A DNA stretch of 35,174 nucleotides from Vasconcelosia minhoensis LEGE 07310 (GTDB lineage Bacteria; Cyanobacteriota; Cyanobacteriia; Phormidesmidales; Phormidesmidaceae), in assembly GCF_015207255.1 (NCBI RefSeq), contig NZ_JADEXG010000057.1, forward strand, positions 1 through 35,174, in the 5' to 3' direction. The position numbers and the translations under genes are program-made. Under the pieces are notes generated by a model. It saw nothing but the letters and a program-made list of their open reading frames with translations. It was not told the origin of the DNA and did no database searches. Positions 16,053-24,769 of the stretch are shown one piece after another (positions within the stretch are counted from its first letter, which is position 1; every line of letters begins with the position of its first letter).

Positions 16053-16123
16053 GTTTCGCTGGGTTGAATGATGTCGCTGACGACAGCGAATATCCGGGTA
16101 AAAGTTTGAACCGAGTAAGCCGC

Positions 16124-17332
16124 TCAGATCCAGCTCAAAGTCTGTACTAGAAAGCCAGCAATTCCTCCAGCTAGCACAATCCAGGCGGAGTTAACTTTAA
16201 AGCGAAACACCGCGATCGCGGCTAAAACCGCCAGCCCAACTGTAATCCCATCGACCAGGGCTGCCCGTCCCAGCGTGTAGGTCACCACCGCCATCAGCCC
16301 CAGAGAAGCGGCATTGACCCCATCTAGAAAGGCGCTGAACCAGGGAGACTGGCGCAGCTTGGGTACCCAGGGATTGATCAGGCCAACCAGCAAAAAGGCG
16401 GGAAGAAAAATGCCAACGGTGCCTGCGATCGCGCCCATATTCCCCGCCAGCAGATAGCCGACGAAGGTGGCGGTGGTGAAGACAGGACCGGGGGTGAATT
16501 GGCCGATCGCGATCGCGTCTAGCAGCTCCTGTGAAGTCAGCCAGCCCAGCCGCTCGACCAGGTCCTGCTGTAAAAACGCCAGCAGCACATAGCCGCTGCC
16601 GTAGAGCACTGAGCCGATCTTGAGGAAGAAGAGAAAGACCTGACCCCAGGTGGGTGAAGCTGTCGCGACTGGAGTGACGGTGCCGATCTGGGCTAGCGTC
16701 CCCCAGGCTGGCAGCAGCAGCGCCGCAGCCCCGCCTTGTCGTAAATTCTTGATCAGCATGACGGCTAGCCCCGCCAGCAGCAGCAGCAAAATTTCATTGA
16801 TGTTCAAAAAAAAGGCCGCCATCACACCCACCGCCGCTAAGGTGGTTGGCCCGTCCTTAATTGCTTTTTTGCCTAGCTTGATCAGCGCCTGCAAAATGAT
16901 GGCCATGATCACCGGCTTGATGCCGTAAAGCAGCCACTCCACCTGAGGCACCGTCTGAAATCGGGCATACCCCGCCGCTAAAATCCAGACCAGCACCATG
17001 GCGGGCAAGATGAAGCTGCCGCCGGCCACAAACAGGCCAGGCCAGCCGCCGCGCTCAAAGCCAATATGAATCGCTAATTCCGTTGAGTTCGGCCCCGGAA
17101 TCAGATTGGTCACGCCGATCAGATCTAGGAGCTGCTGCCGACTGAGCCAATGGCGGCGTTTGACTACCTCATCGTCCATCATCGCCACATGGGCAGCCGG
17201 CCCCCCAAAGGCAACGGTGCCTAGGCGAAAGAACACGGCCGCCAGCTCCGTCAGGCGCTCTCGCCGCTGAAGCGGACTGAGCTCGCTATAGGCGGTCGCT
17301 GGGGTGAATTCCGACGATTCTGGCTGATCCAT
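16124..17332 (-). CDS. chrA: Chromate transporter family protein (ChrA, two-domain form)
   Basis: The 402-residue polytopic protein has the internal duplication of the long-chain CHR family. The first half has GTVAFGGPAAHVAMM, WLSRQQLLDLIGVTNLIPGPNSTELA and IGFERGGWPGLFVAG. The second half repeats these as LYGSGYVLLAFL, WLTSQELLDAIAIGQFTPGPVF and VGYLLAGNMGAIAG. About ten hydrophobic spans are visible. Characterised members export chromate by a proton- or sulfate-linked mechanism. Many environmental homologues have no proven substrate, and no chrB-type regulator is present here. The start at 17332 gives MDQPESSEF, with a hydrophilic lead of about 30 residues. Confidence 0.92.
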   Translation of the reverse strand: MDQPESSEFTPATAYSELSPLQRRERLTELAAVFFRLGTVAFGGPAAHVAMMDDEVVKRRHWLSRQQLLDLIGVTNLIPGPNSTELAIHIGFERGGWPGLFVAGGSFILPAMVLVWILAAGYARFQTVPQVEWLLYGIKPVIMAIILQALIKLGKKAIKDGPTTLAAVGVMAAFFLNINEILLLLLAGLAVMLIKNLRQGGAAALLLPAWGTLAQIGTVTPVATASPTWGQVFLFFLKIGSVLYGSGYVLLAFLQQDLVERLGWLTSQELLDAIAIGQFTPGPVFTTATFVGYLLAGNMGAIAGTVGIFLPAFLLVGLINPWVPKLRQSPWFSAFLDGVNAASLGLMAVVTYTLGRAALVDGITVGLAVLAAIAVFRFKVNSAWIVLAGGIAGFLVQTLSWI

Positions 17333-17511
17333 ACTGGGGACAGCGGGTGAACTCGGTCGTCTCTGTCCAGAAACAACGTTCTGAGCCCACGGGTTGCGAC
17401 TCTCAAGGAACTAACCTGAGCTTATGCGGGGATGTTTAAGAAGAGGTCAAGCTTTTCCACCTAAACCGTCGAGCAATATCCTCGGCAGGCTACAGCGGAG
17501 TGACGGATCAG

Positions 17512-18456
17512 CTAGCGGGCCTCGGCTAGAATCGTGCGATGGCGAGCACTGTTATAGATAACGGTCGGCGCTTTGAACCCGGCTTCTTGAAATGCTTGCG
17601 CTATATCAAGTGCAAAATATTCGTCCAGATAGGGCTCGGTGCTTTTGAGCAGCGCCAGCACAAACGGCGGCATAGTGGCGTAGACCTCAGACTGGGGATT
17701 CATATCCATAATCGCCATATGCCCCCCGGGACGCAGCAGGCGACGCGCTTCTCGCAGAATGGCCTTGGCTGCCGATTGGGGCAGCTCGTGGAACATCAGA
17801 CAGGCAGAGACCAGATCGTAGTCGGCGGTAGGTAGGCCGGTTGCTTCGGCGGGGGCGTGATGCCAGGTAATCTGAGCGCGCGGCTGCGCTCGATATTGGG
17901 CAACGGCGAGGAAATAGGGGGAAAGGTCTACGCCGGTCAGGTGGGCGCTGGGGTAGCGTTCCTGCAGCGTCTCCGTGCTCATACCTACGCCGCAGCCCAG
18001 ATCGACAATTTTTTCAGGCGCTACAGGCAGCTGGGGTTGGAGCGCATTGTGATAGCTCTGGCGCAGCATGGCATCGCCTTGGGCACCCGCCTCAGGCCAG
18101 AGGCGAGCGTGAACGGCTTTGGCCGCAACTTCGACTTCCATCGCGGGCAGCCAGCCGAGATTGCCCTCATCATAGGCATGAAAGCTCGTCTGATAGTAGT
18201 CGGGATAGCGGATGTGCGGATTCGCGATCGCCGCTAGCTCAGCCTGCCATTCGTCAGCAAGTTCCCCAGCAGGCCCCTCGTCACTGCCGCGCGATCGCAT
18301 CTCGATAACCGTTTCTCGCCAGGGCACGCCAATGGTTTCGGCCCGGTCAATCATCATTTTACGGGCGCGGCGCTTGGCGATTGTCCACAGGGGCCGAATG
18401 GCTAACAGACGGTTGACCATGGCAGAAGCCAGGTTGGGCGCAGCGATCGCGTTCAT
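17512..18456 (-). CDS. Class I SAM-dependent methyltransferase
   Basis: This 314-residue protein has the Rossmann methyltransferase fold in its C-terminal two thirds. Motif I is VDLGCGVGMST (151-161). The acidic residue that binds the ribose is in LTGVDLSP (about 173-180). Motif II lies near YDLVSACLMFHELP and motif III is RRLLRPGGHMAIMDMNPQS. The first 145 residues are a helical N-terminal extension with HIRYPDYYQTSFHAYDEGNLGW, probably part of the acceptor pocket. The acceptor cannot be read from sequence. The gene is separate from chrA (180 bp gap) and divergent from the response regulator. Confidence 0.87.
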   Translation of the reverse strand: MNAIAAPNLASAMVNRLLAIRPLWTIAKRRARKMMIDRAETIGVPWRETVIEMRSRGSDEGPAGELADEWQAELAAIANPHIRYPDYYQTSFHAYDEGNLGWLPAMEVEVAAKAVHARLWPEAGAQGDAMLRQSYHNALQPQLPVAPEKIVDLGCGVGMSTETLQERYPSAHLTGVDLSPYFLAVAQYRAQPRAQITWHHAPAEATGLPTADYDLVSACLMFHELPQSAAKAILREARRLLRPGGHMAIMDMNPQSEVYATMPPFVLALLKSTEPYLDEYFALDIAQAFQEAGFKAPTVIYNSARHRTILAEAR

Positions 18457-18721
18457 AGACAGTCAGATGCTCCAGTCGGAAGCTCTATTATCCCAGAAGC
18501 GTTCAAAAGGTTCAATCGTAAGTTGCGGTCCGTGACATCGGCCGTAGGGAACGCTGTTCAGGGTCTTATTTCACACTCTATTAGGCTTCAGAATTCAACA
18601 GAAGGAAACATTTGTAACTTCGCTGAGGACCTGGGGAGCGCTATGCGGCATATTGGATTGAACACCGATCGCGCACCTGACCTGCCCAGCATCGGCCAGA
18701 TTCTGGTTGCCCGCCTGCACT

Positions 18722-19852
18722 ATGCGCATTCTACTCGTCGAGGACGATATCACCCTGGCCGACTGGCTGACCAAAAGCCTATCGGCCCATCGCTATGTAG
18801 TCGATACGGTAGCCGATGGCGAGCAAGGTTGGGCCTACGGTTCAGCCTTTCACTATGACCTGATTATCCTCGATGTGATGCTGCCCAAGCTGGACGGACT
18901 CAGCCTGTGCCAGCGATTTCGGGCTGAGGGGTATCAGGTGCCGATCCTGCTGCTGACGGCCTGTAGCAGCAGCGCCGACAAAGTTAGCGGGCTGAATGCA
19001 GGCGCCGATGACTACGTGATTAAGCCGTTTGACCAGGCCGAACTGATGGCGAGAATTCAGGCCCTGATGCGACGCGGCAGCTCCCAGCGGCAGTCGGTGC
19101 TCAGCTGGGGTCGATTGTGCTTAGATCCCGAGCGCTGTGAAGTCACCTACGGCAGCCAGCTCCTGTCGCTGAGCGCCAAAGAGTACGGGCTGCTAGAGCT
19201 TTTTCTCTCTCACGAGCAGCAGGTGTTCAGCACAGACGCGATCCTAGACAGCCTCTGGTCGTCGGAAGAATTTCCGGCGGAGGCGACGGTGCGATCGCAC
19301 ATTCGCCGCCTCCGCCAAAAGCTCAGGTCGGCAGGGGCCCCTGCCGACCTGATCAAAACCGTCCACGGCCTGGGCTACTACCTGTCAGCCCCACCTGAAG
19401 TAGACCCCGCTCAAACAGCGCCTGCTCTAGCCGAACCCGCAGCCTGTCAGGATTTGCCCGGCAGCTCTACCCTGCCGCCTGAACAGCTCGACCAGCCCGC
19501 TCAGGGACCAGCTGAGAACCGACACACCCATCTGCGCAGCGGGCTGGAGCATCTAGCCCTCCTGAGCTCTGCCCTGTCATCGCAGCGGCAGGGTCAGCTC
19601 GACGCTGCGCGTCAGGCTCAGGGCCAGCAGGCCGCCCACCGTCTGGCGGATAGCTTGGGCCGCCTGGGGCTGGTCGCCGCTAGTGAGCTCGCTCGCTCGT
19701 TGGGAATGTGTCTGCATCCCAATCGCTACCCTGACCCGGTGCAGTGGCTTCAAATCGACGCTTGGGTTAGCGCTTTGGAACATGAGCTGAGCGCAGGGGC
19801 TGGCCAAAATCGGCTCCACCTTCCGCACCCGGCTAGCCGCACCGGACGATAA
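18722..19852 (+). CDS. OmpR-class response regulator with C-terminal Hpt-like domain
   Basis: The start is set at 18722 because the receiver domain begins at once with MRILLVEDD; an in-frame TTG-type start at 18707 would add five residues. The receiver (1-118) has the acidic pair Asp8/Asp9, phospho-acceptor Asp51 (LIILDVMLPKLDG), Thr79 and Lys101 (IKPFD). A winged helix of the OmpR/PhoB type spans about 125-222 (SAKEYGLLEL and TVRSHIRRLRQKLR). After a proline-rich linker, residues about 270-355 are helical, with AAHRLADSLGRLGL centred on His306, the pattern of a histidine phosphotransfer domain. It therefore could be both a DNA-binding output and a phosphorelay intermediate. No sensor kinase is adjacent. 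The next gene downstream is cpcB, 306 bp away in the same orientation. Confidence 0.88.
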   Translation: MRILLVEDDITLADWLTKSLSAHRYVVDTVADGEQGWAYGSAFHYDLIILDVMLPKLDGLSLCQRFRAEGYQVPILLLTACSSSADKVSGLNAGADDYVIKPFDQAELMARIQALMRRGSSQRQSVLSWGRLCLDPERCEVTYGSQLLSLSAKEYGLLELFLSHEQQVFSTDAILDSLWSSEEFPAEATVRSHIRRLRQKLRSAGAPADLIKTVHGLGYYLSAPPEVDPAQTAPALAEPAACQDLPGSSTLPPEQLDQPAQGPAENRHTHLRSGLEHLALLSSALSSQRQGQLDAARQAQGQQAAHRLADSLGRLGLVAASELARSLGMCLHPNRYPDPVQWLQIDAWVSALEHELSAGAGQNRLHLPHPASRTGR

Positions 19853-20158
19853 ACCGGCGACAGGCCGACGGTGGCTACCTATCGTAAACAAGCATGTTCT
19901 TAAATAACAGAATATTAAGCAGCTATCAGAATTCCGAAACGGGCTTAACCTCTTCTGTGAAGGGAGTTTTGCTGACTTTTCAGAACATAAACCCTGCGAC
20001 TGAGCCGCTTCTTCACCTGAATTGCACAGGATTTGCACAAGCTGACTGATTAAATCGTAGAAACGGCTCAAAAGCCTGCACTGCCAAACGGTTGGCGCGA
20101 AGCCAAGGCTGTGGGCCAATCAACCCATAATGAACAGATTTAAGTAGGAGAAAACTGG
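19853..20158 (+). promoter_or_regulatory. Leader and promoter region of the cpc operon
   Basis: This 306-bp non-coding gap precedes cpcB and must contain the operon promoter and a long leader, as is usual for cpc. Two TTGCACA copies lie near 20020-20040 and could include a -35 element, but no matching -10 box is convincing. A strong ribosome site, TAGGAG, lies 8 bases before the cpcB ATG. No coding frame is credible here. Confidence 0.5.
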
Positions 20159-20677
20159 ATGTTAGACGCGTTTACAAAAGTTGTTGCTCAGGCCGACACC
20201 CGCGGCGAATACGTTAGCAACTCGCAGCTCGATGCGCTGAGCAACATGGTGGCCGAGGGCAACAAGCGGATGGATGTGGTCAATCGGATTACCAGCAACG
20301 CTTCAAAAATTGTGACCGATGCGGCGCGATCGCTGTTTGCCGACCAGCCCCAGCTGATCGCCCCCGGCGGCAACGCCTATACCAATCGCCGGATGGCAGC
20401 CTGCCTGCGGGATATGGAAATTATCCTGCGCTACGTCACCTATGCCATCTTTACCGGCGATGCCAACGTGCTCGACGACCGCTGCCTCAACGGGCTGAGA
20501 GAAACCTACGTGGCGCTAGGCGTGCCGGGTGCTTCTGTCTCCGAAGGCGTCAACAAAATGAAGGATGCCGCGATCGCGATTGCCGATGACCGCAATGGCA
20601 TCACTCAGGGCGACTGCAGCTCGCTGATGTCAGAGCTAGGCGGCTATTTTGATCGGGCTGCGGCAGCTGTTAGCTAG
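20159..20677 (+). CDS. cpcB: C-phycocyanin beta subunit
   Basis: At exactly 172 residues this is the family length. Both bilin-attachment cysteines are in place, Cys82 ([12 protein letters not shown]) and Cys153 ([11 protein letters not shown]). Asn72, the residue that is N-methylated in beta phycobiliproteins, is present in [10 protein letters not shown]. The protein binds two phycocyanobilins and pairs with CpcA to build hexameric discs of the phycobilisome rods on the thylakoid surface. It is the first gene of a cpcB-A-C2-C1-D operon and has a strong Shine-Dalgarno, in keeping with very high expression. The lyases cpcE/F are not in this window. Confidence 0.98.
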   Translation: MLDAFTKVVAQADTRGEYVSNSQLDALSNMVAEGNKRMDVVNRITSNASKIVTDAARSLFADQPQLIAPGGNAYTNRRMAACLRDMEIILRYVTYAIFTGDANVLDDRCLNGLRETYVALGVPGASVSEGVNKMKDAAIAIADDRNGITQGDCSSLMSELGGYFDRAAAAVS

Positions 20678-20783
20678 GTCAGCGGTTTAGCGTTTACCTG
20701 CATAGACTCAATCCCAAGCAACCGTCCTTTCACTCAATTAGTTCACCTAGTCCAATAGTTCACCCAATCCAAGGTTATATTCT

Positions 20784-21272
20784 ATGAAAACCCCTCTCAC
20801 CGAAGCCGTTGCCGTCGCCGACGCCCAGGGTCGCTTTCTCAGCAGCACCGAAATTCAAACGGCATTTGGCCGCTTTCGTCAGGCCGCCGCTAGCCTAGAA
20901 GCGGCCAGAACCCTGACTGGGAAAGCCGATCAGCTAGTTGATGGTGCCGCCCAGGCCGTCTATAAAAAGTTCCCCTACACTACCGAAATGAAAGGGCCGA
21001 ACTTTGCCTCTACTTCTGAGGGTAAAGCCAAATGCGCTCGCGACATCGGCTACTACCTGCGCATGGTTACCTACTGCCTCATTTCCGGCGGCACCGGGCC
21101 AATGGATGACTATCTGATCTCCGGCATTGCTGAGATCAACAGCACCTTTGATCTCTCTCCCAGCTGGTATGTCGAAGCCCTCAAGCATATCAAGGCCAAT
21201 CATGGGCTGTCTGGCGACCCTGCCGTTGAGGCCAACTCCTATCTCGACTATGCGATCAACTCGCTGAGCTAA
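20784..21272 (+). CDS. cpcA: C-phycocyanin alpha subunit
   Basis: The 162-residue protein has the single phycocyanobilin-binding Cys84 ([15 protein letters not shown]) and the conserved tail [15 protein letters not shown]. It begins [21 protein letters not shown], which is standard for CpcA. It forms the alpha-beta monomer with CpcB. It is 106 bp downstream of cpcB, and only a weak AAGG lies ahead of its ATG. A strong stem-loop follows in the gap to the linker genes. Confidence 0.98.
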   Translation: MKTPLTEAVAVADAQGRFLSSTEIQTAFGRFRQAAASLEAARTLTGKADQLVDGAAQAVYKKFPYTTEMKGPNFASTSEGKAKCARDIGYYLRMVTYCLISGGTGPMDDYLISGIAEINSTFDLSPSWYVEALKHIKANHGLSGDPAVEANSYLDYAINSLS

Positions 21273-21369
21273 CTTTCAGCTCGCTCGGAATGCCAGACGG
21301 CGGTGAGTGCCCCCATTGACAGCTGCCTGGTGTTCCGAGCCTTGGCCGGGTTAAATCGGCCCTGATAAT

Positions 21370-21415
21370 CCGCTATTCCGCAGGGTGGGTCAATGCCTAT
21401 TGTGCGGAATAGCGG
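21370..21415 (+). terminator. Intercistronic stem-loop after cpcA (partial terminator or 3' stabiliser)
   Basis: A perfect 13-bp stem, CCGCTATTCCGCA / TGCGGAATAGCGG, has a 20-base loop, with no T tract after it. Comparable hairpins after cpcA in other cyanobacteria protect the abundant cpcBA transcript and lower readthrough to the linker genes. That role is inferred here from position. Confidence 0.75.
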
Positions 21416-21463
21416 CGTTAGAAACTGCGCTTAGATTCATATTGAAATTTAGGAGAATCTCTT

Positions 21464-22276
21464 ATGACGAGTACGATGGCTGCCAAGCAGCTGGGCATTG
21501 AGTCGATTACCGAATCGTCTCGGGTCGAGCTGCGTCCCCACTGGACGGAAGAAGATGCACAGCAGGTGATTAGGGCTGCCTACCAGCAGGTCTTTGGCAA
21601 TGAGTACCTGATGCAGTCAGAGCGGCTGACTAGCGCCGAATCGCTGCTGCGGCAGGGCAATATTACGGTGCGAGACTTTATACGAGGACTGGCTCTGTCT
21701 GAGCTATATCGAGAAAAGTTTTTTTACGGCATGGCTCAGACGCGATTTATCGAGCTGAACTATAAGCATCTGCTGGGCCGCGCTCCCTACGATGAGTCCG
21801 AGATTACGACCCATGTCAATCTCTATATCAATCAGGGCTACCAGGCTGAGATTGAGTCTTACCTCAGCTCGCAGGAATATGTCGAGAATTTTGGCGATTC
21901 GGTCGTCCCCTTCCACCGAGGTTTTGCGACCCAGCGCGGCCAGAAGACCGTCGGCTTTAGCCGCATGTTCCAGCTCTATCGGGGGTCGGCCAGCAGCGAT
22001 CGCGCCCAGAACCATCAGAGTGCTAAGCTCACCTATGACCTCGCTCGCAATACGGCTTCCCCCGTTCGCACGGCTAATTTTGGCCGCTCGCTCAGCGGCG
22101 TCACCAGCGGTGAGCGTGGCCAGATCTATCGCCTGCGCGTTAGCCAGTCGGCCTCTCGCGGTCCCCAAATTCGCAATGGTATTCGTGAATACCAGGTGCC
22201 CTACGAGCGGCTTTCATCGACGCTGCAAAAGCTGAACAAGCGTGGGACTAAGATTATTAGTCTAGATCCGGCTTAG
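21464..22276 (+). CDS. cpcC2: Phycocyanin rod linker, first copy (CpcC2-type)
   Basis: This 270-residue protein (about 30 kDa) has two domains. The phycobilisome linker domain covers about 20-165, with [32 protein letters not shown] and [14 protein letters not shown]. The C-terminal CpcD-like domain of about 55 residues begins at [10 protein letters not shown] and ends in [18 protein letters not shown]. It connects phycocyanin hexamers within rods. The order cpcB-A-linker-linker-cpcD matches the arrangement in which the first linker is the distal one (C2). The assignment between C1 and C2 rests on order and size. An AGGAG lies just ahead of the ATG. Confidence 0.92.
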   Translation: MTSTMAAKQLGIESITESSRVELRPHWTEEDAQQVIRAAYQQVFGNEYLMQSERLTSAESLLRQGNITVRDFIRGLALSELYREKFFYGMAQTRFIELNYKHLLGRAPYDESEITTHVNLYINQGYQAEIESYLSSQEYVENFGDSVVPFHRGFATQRGQKTVGFSRMFQLYRGSASSDRAQNHQSAKLTYDLARNTASPVRTANFGRSLSGVTSGERGQIYRLRVSQSASRGPQIRNGIREYQVPYERLSSTLQKLNKRGTKIISLDPA

Positions 22277-22297
22277 GCGACGGTTGAAATTGCCCGA

Positions 22298-22340
22298 AAA
22301 CGGGCGGTTAGAAGCCGTTTTGACTTCCAACCGCCCGTTT
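22298..22340 (+). terminator. Stem-loop between the two rod linker genes
   Basis: A 12-bp perfect stem, AAACGGGCGGTT / AACCGCCCGTTT, is extended inward by AGAAG/CTTC around one bulged base. Only TTTCTAACTT follows, so partial termination or an mRNA end stabiliser is likely. Confidence 0.7.
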
Positions 22341-22586
22341 CTAACTTCTGAATGATATCCACCGAACTATCCACGCATAGGGTTAACATAACTTTACTTC
22401 ATACTTTGAGCTAGCGCCGGGTTTGCGCTGTAGGATAGGGTTCTAGCCTGTTCCAAATTCTCATAAATTGGTCTGTGTCTGATGTGCTGGGCCAGACCCA
22501 ATGGTATGCTTAGGCTAGGCTGATGCCCATTTATCTTCTTTTTTAAACAGTCCGAATTTAGCCGAATTTAGTTGGAGATTCCACAA

Positions 22587-23453
22587 GTGCCTATTACTGC
22601 TGCCGCTTCCCGCCTAGGAACATCGGCCTTTGCCGATATGAGTCCGGTTGAGCTCCGCCGCAACTACAGCCGAGAAGACGTCAATGACGTGATTCGAGCC
22701 GTCTATCGCCAGGTGTTGGGGAACGACTACCTGATGAAGTCTCAGCGGCTTACCAGCGCTGAGTCGCTGCTGCGCGATGGCGACCTGACCGTGCGCGACT
22801 TTGTGCGGACGGTAGCCAAGTCGGAGCTCTATAAAGATAAGTTTCTCTATCCCAACTTTCAGACCCGGGTGATCGAGCTCAACCTCAAGCATCTGCTCGG
22901 CCGAGCCCCCTACGACGAGTCGGAAGTCGTTGAGCACCTCGACATCTACCAGGAGCAGGGCTTCGACGCCGATATCGACTCGTACATCGACTCGGCTGAG
23001 TACGATGAGAATTTTGGCGACTTTATCGTGCCTTACTATCGGGGCTTTGCGACCCAGCGCGGCCAGAAGACCGTTGGCTTTACCCGCATGTTCCAGCTCT
23101 ATCGCGGCTATGCCAATAGCGATCGCGCTCAGATTGGCGGCGCCACCTCACGTCTGGCGGCTGAGCTCGGACAGAATAGCGCTTCCGCCGTGGTCGGACC
23201 GTCCGGCAGCAGCAACGGCTGGGCCTATCGCGAGTCGAAGCAGAATAATGTCGGTCAGCGCGCCTTTAGCCGCGCTGTGGCGGGCACCTCCGATCGGATG
23301 TACCGGATTGAGATAGCGGCGATTTCTCAGCCTCGCTATCCCAGAGTGCGCCGCAGCAGCCGGGCTTTAATTGTGCCCTACGACCAGCTCTCTAGCACGC
23401 TCCAGCAGATCAACAAGCTGGGTGGCAAGGTTGCGAGCATTACTCAGGCTTAA
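22587..23453 (+). CDS. cpcC1: Phycocyanin rod linker, second copy (CpcC1-type)
   Basis: The start is the GTG at 22587: TTGGAG lies 8-14 bases upstream, and the product then begins [15 protein letters not shown], as CpcC proteins normally do. The 288-residue protein has the linker domain (about 20-165: [32 protein letters not shown] and [14 protein letters not shown]) and a C-terminal CpcD-like domain ([10 protein letters not shown] to [14 protein letters not shown]). It is closely similar to the neighbour at 21464, evidently an old tandem duplication. The larger form usually links the core-proximal to the next phycocyanin hexamer. Confidence 0.93.
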   Translation: MPITAAASRLGTSAFADMSPVELRRNYSREDVNDVIRAVYRQVLGNDYLMKSQRLTSAESLLRDGDLTVRDFVRTVAKSELYKDKFLYPNFQTRVIELNLKHLLGRAPYDESEVVEHLDIYQEQGFDADIDSYIDSAEYDENFGDFIVPYYRGFATQRGQKTVGFTRMFQLYRGYANSDRAQIGGATSRLAAELGQNSASAVVGPSGSSNGWAYRESKQNNVGQRAFSRAVAGTSDRMYRIEIAAISQPRYPRVRRSSRALIVPYDQLSSTLQQINKLGGKVASITQA

Positions 23454-23513
23454 GACACGGTTTCAAGCGTTTAAGATTAGATTACCAGACCCCTACTGAA
23501 CCAGGAGAGCGCC

Positions 23514-23813
23514 ATGTTGGGACAAGCTGCAATGTTGGGCACCCAGTCCTCTAAAAATCGCATATTCGTCTACGAGGTCACCGGCCTGAAGCAAAACAGC
23601 CAAACCGACCTCAATAGCTATCCGGTCCGCCGCAGCGGCAGTCAGTTTATCCAAGTGCCCTATTCGCGAATGAATGAGGAGATGCGTCGGATTACTGCGC
23701 TCGGTGGCAAAATCGTCAAGATTCGCTCCATCGAAGAGATGTCTGAGATGGAGATGTCTCAAAATGGCTCAGCGCCCGATGGCCCCAGTGACGATAACGG
23801 TTCTGAAGGCTGA
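23514..23813 (+). CDS. cpcD: Phycobilisome rod-capping linker
   Basis: The 99-residue protein carries the small CpcD domain from about residue 16 to 75 (NRIFVYEVTGLKQN, then QVPYSRMNEEMRRITALGGKIVKI). It caps the outer end of the phycocyanin rods and sets their length. CpcD proteins usually end near 80-85 residues. This one carries an extra acidic, Gly/Ser/Asp-rich tail (EMSEMEMSQNG to DDNGSEG). AGGAG is well placed ahead of the ATG. It is the last gene of the cpc operon and is followed by two hairpins. Confidence 0.93.
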   Translation: MLGQAAMLGTQSSKNRIFVYEVTGLKQNSQTDLNSYPVRRSGSQFIQVPYSRMNEEMRRITALGGKIVKIRSIEEMSEMEMSQNGSAPDGPSDDNGSEG

Positions 23814-23822
23814 AAGGACAGT

Positions 23823-23862
23823 GCGTTTTCAGCCTCAGCGCTTTTGCGTAAGCTGAAAACGC
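23823..23862 (+). terminator. First hairpin after cpcD
   Basis: An 11-bp perfect stem, GCGTTTTCAGC / GCTGAAAACGC, lies 10 bp past the cpcD stop. No T tract follows, so it probably acts as an RNA 3' protector or an auxiliary terminator ahead of the main one. Confidence 0.55.
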
Positions 23863-23887
23863 GGCTCTGGCCGACCTGATCAATCTC

Positions 23888-23926
23888 AAAACGACCTGAA
23901 CGAAGATATTGTTTAGGTCGTTTTTT
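23888..23926 (+). terminator. Rho-independent terminator of the cpc operon
   Basis: The stem AACGACCT / AGGTCGTT is extended by GAAC/GTTT pairing and runs straight into TTTTTT. It marks the end of the cpc operon, so the membrane protein at 24030 is probably a separate unit. Confidence 0.88.
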
Positions 23927-24029
23927 CGGTTTTCGTAGCGCTGAGCTATGTTGTGGAATCATTATGAGGCAGGTGGCCGTTCCTTTATTTTGTGGCTAAG
24001 GTTGGGGTGCTCCTTCGCTCCCTGCCCCC

Positions 24030-24677
24030 ATGCGAATTCAGAAACTGCGGTCGCGCCCCATCATTGCCATTTGGAAACGCTCGCTTAGTCGGCTGCTGAA
24101 CTTTTACGACCGTAAGCGCGGCCGCCTCTGGCAGTTTTTCCCAAAGATTTTCGTCTTCTTTACGCTGCTGAATATGACCTGCTACTGGCTGGCGATCCTC
24201 ACGGCCTATCCAGAACAGGCCTTTGGCGATGAGCGTGCCCACTATTTTTTGCTCCAGTTTCCGGTCGGTGTTTTAGGGGCGCTGTTCGACAGTCTCTCAT
24301 TCTTCATCACCGTCTTCATTGCCCGCCGAGCGCTGAAGACCACCACCGTGACCAGCTATGTCGCCCATCTCAGCATCGATGTGCTGATTGCAATCGTCGC
24401 CACCTGGTGGGTGCTGCTGGTATTTTCCGTATCGGGCTGGCTGGTCAGCTTGGTGCAGCATCAGCCAGAATCGCTGGCCACTCGCAGCGAACTGTACGAG
24501 TCGCGTATCGTCAGCGCAGTCAAAGACCCCACCAGTGGGCAAAGCCTTCGCAATATCTACTTCGGTATCGTGATGGGAATTTCTGCCATGTTGCCTACCG
24601 CTACACACCTCTACCTGTCGGGTCAGTCAATTGTTATCTACCTGCGTAAATATGCCCGCCGCTGGCGGCTGGGCTAG
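24030..24677 (+). CDS. Unrecognised membrane protein
   Basis: This 215-residue protein has a strongly basic N-terminus (several Arg/Lys in the first 37 residues). Hydrophobic segments follow at about 39-60, 74-98, 110-141 and 175-197, so roughly four membrane spans with the basic end inside. I recognise no family motif. No clear Shine-Dalgarno precedes the ATG. It is placed after the cpc terminator and before an SDR gene. Codon use resembles its neighbours, so it looks native. Confidence 0.65.
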   Translation: MRIQKLRSRPIIAIWKRSLSRLLNFYDRKRGRLWQFFPKIFVFFTLLNMTCYWLAILTAYPEQAFGDERAHYFLLQFPVGVLGALFDSLSFFITVFIARRALKTTTVTSYVAHLSIDVLIAIVATWWVLLVFSVSGWLVSLVQHQPESLATRSELYESRIVSAVKDPTSGQSLRNIYFGIVMGISAMLPTATHLYLSGQSIVIYLRKYARRWRLG

Positions 24678-24769
24678 CGCTGAAGCGAATCTAACCCTGG
24701 TTGGACGGTTTCTCGGAGCGGGTTAATCACACTAAAGGTTAACCATGGAACGAGTGACTGAGGAAAGAG

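Noticed and set aside
16074-16089. Short stem TCGCTG/CAGCGA between convergent genes
   Set aside because: The stem is only 6 bp with no T tract, too weak to call a terminator.
18523-18858. 111-codon frame upstream of and overlapping the response regulator
   Set aside because: It shares the regulator's DNA in another frame, and its extra 5' part has no ribosome site or recognisable motif.
19577-20119. 180-codon open frame on the minus strand ahead of cpcB
   Set aside because: Half of it is antisense to the Hpt-tailed regulator and the rest lies in the cpc leader. No ribosome site or recognisable domain is present.
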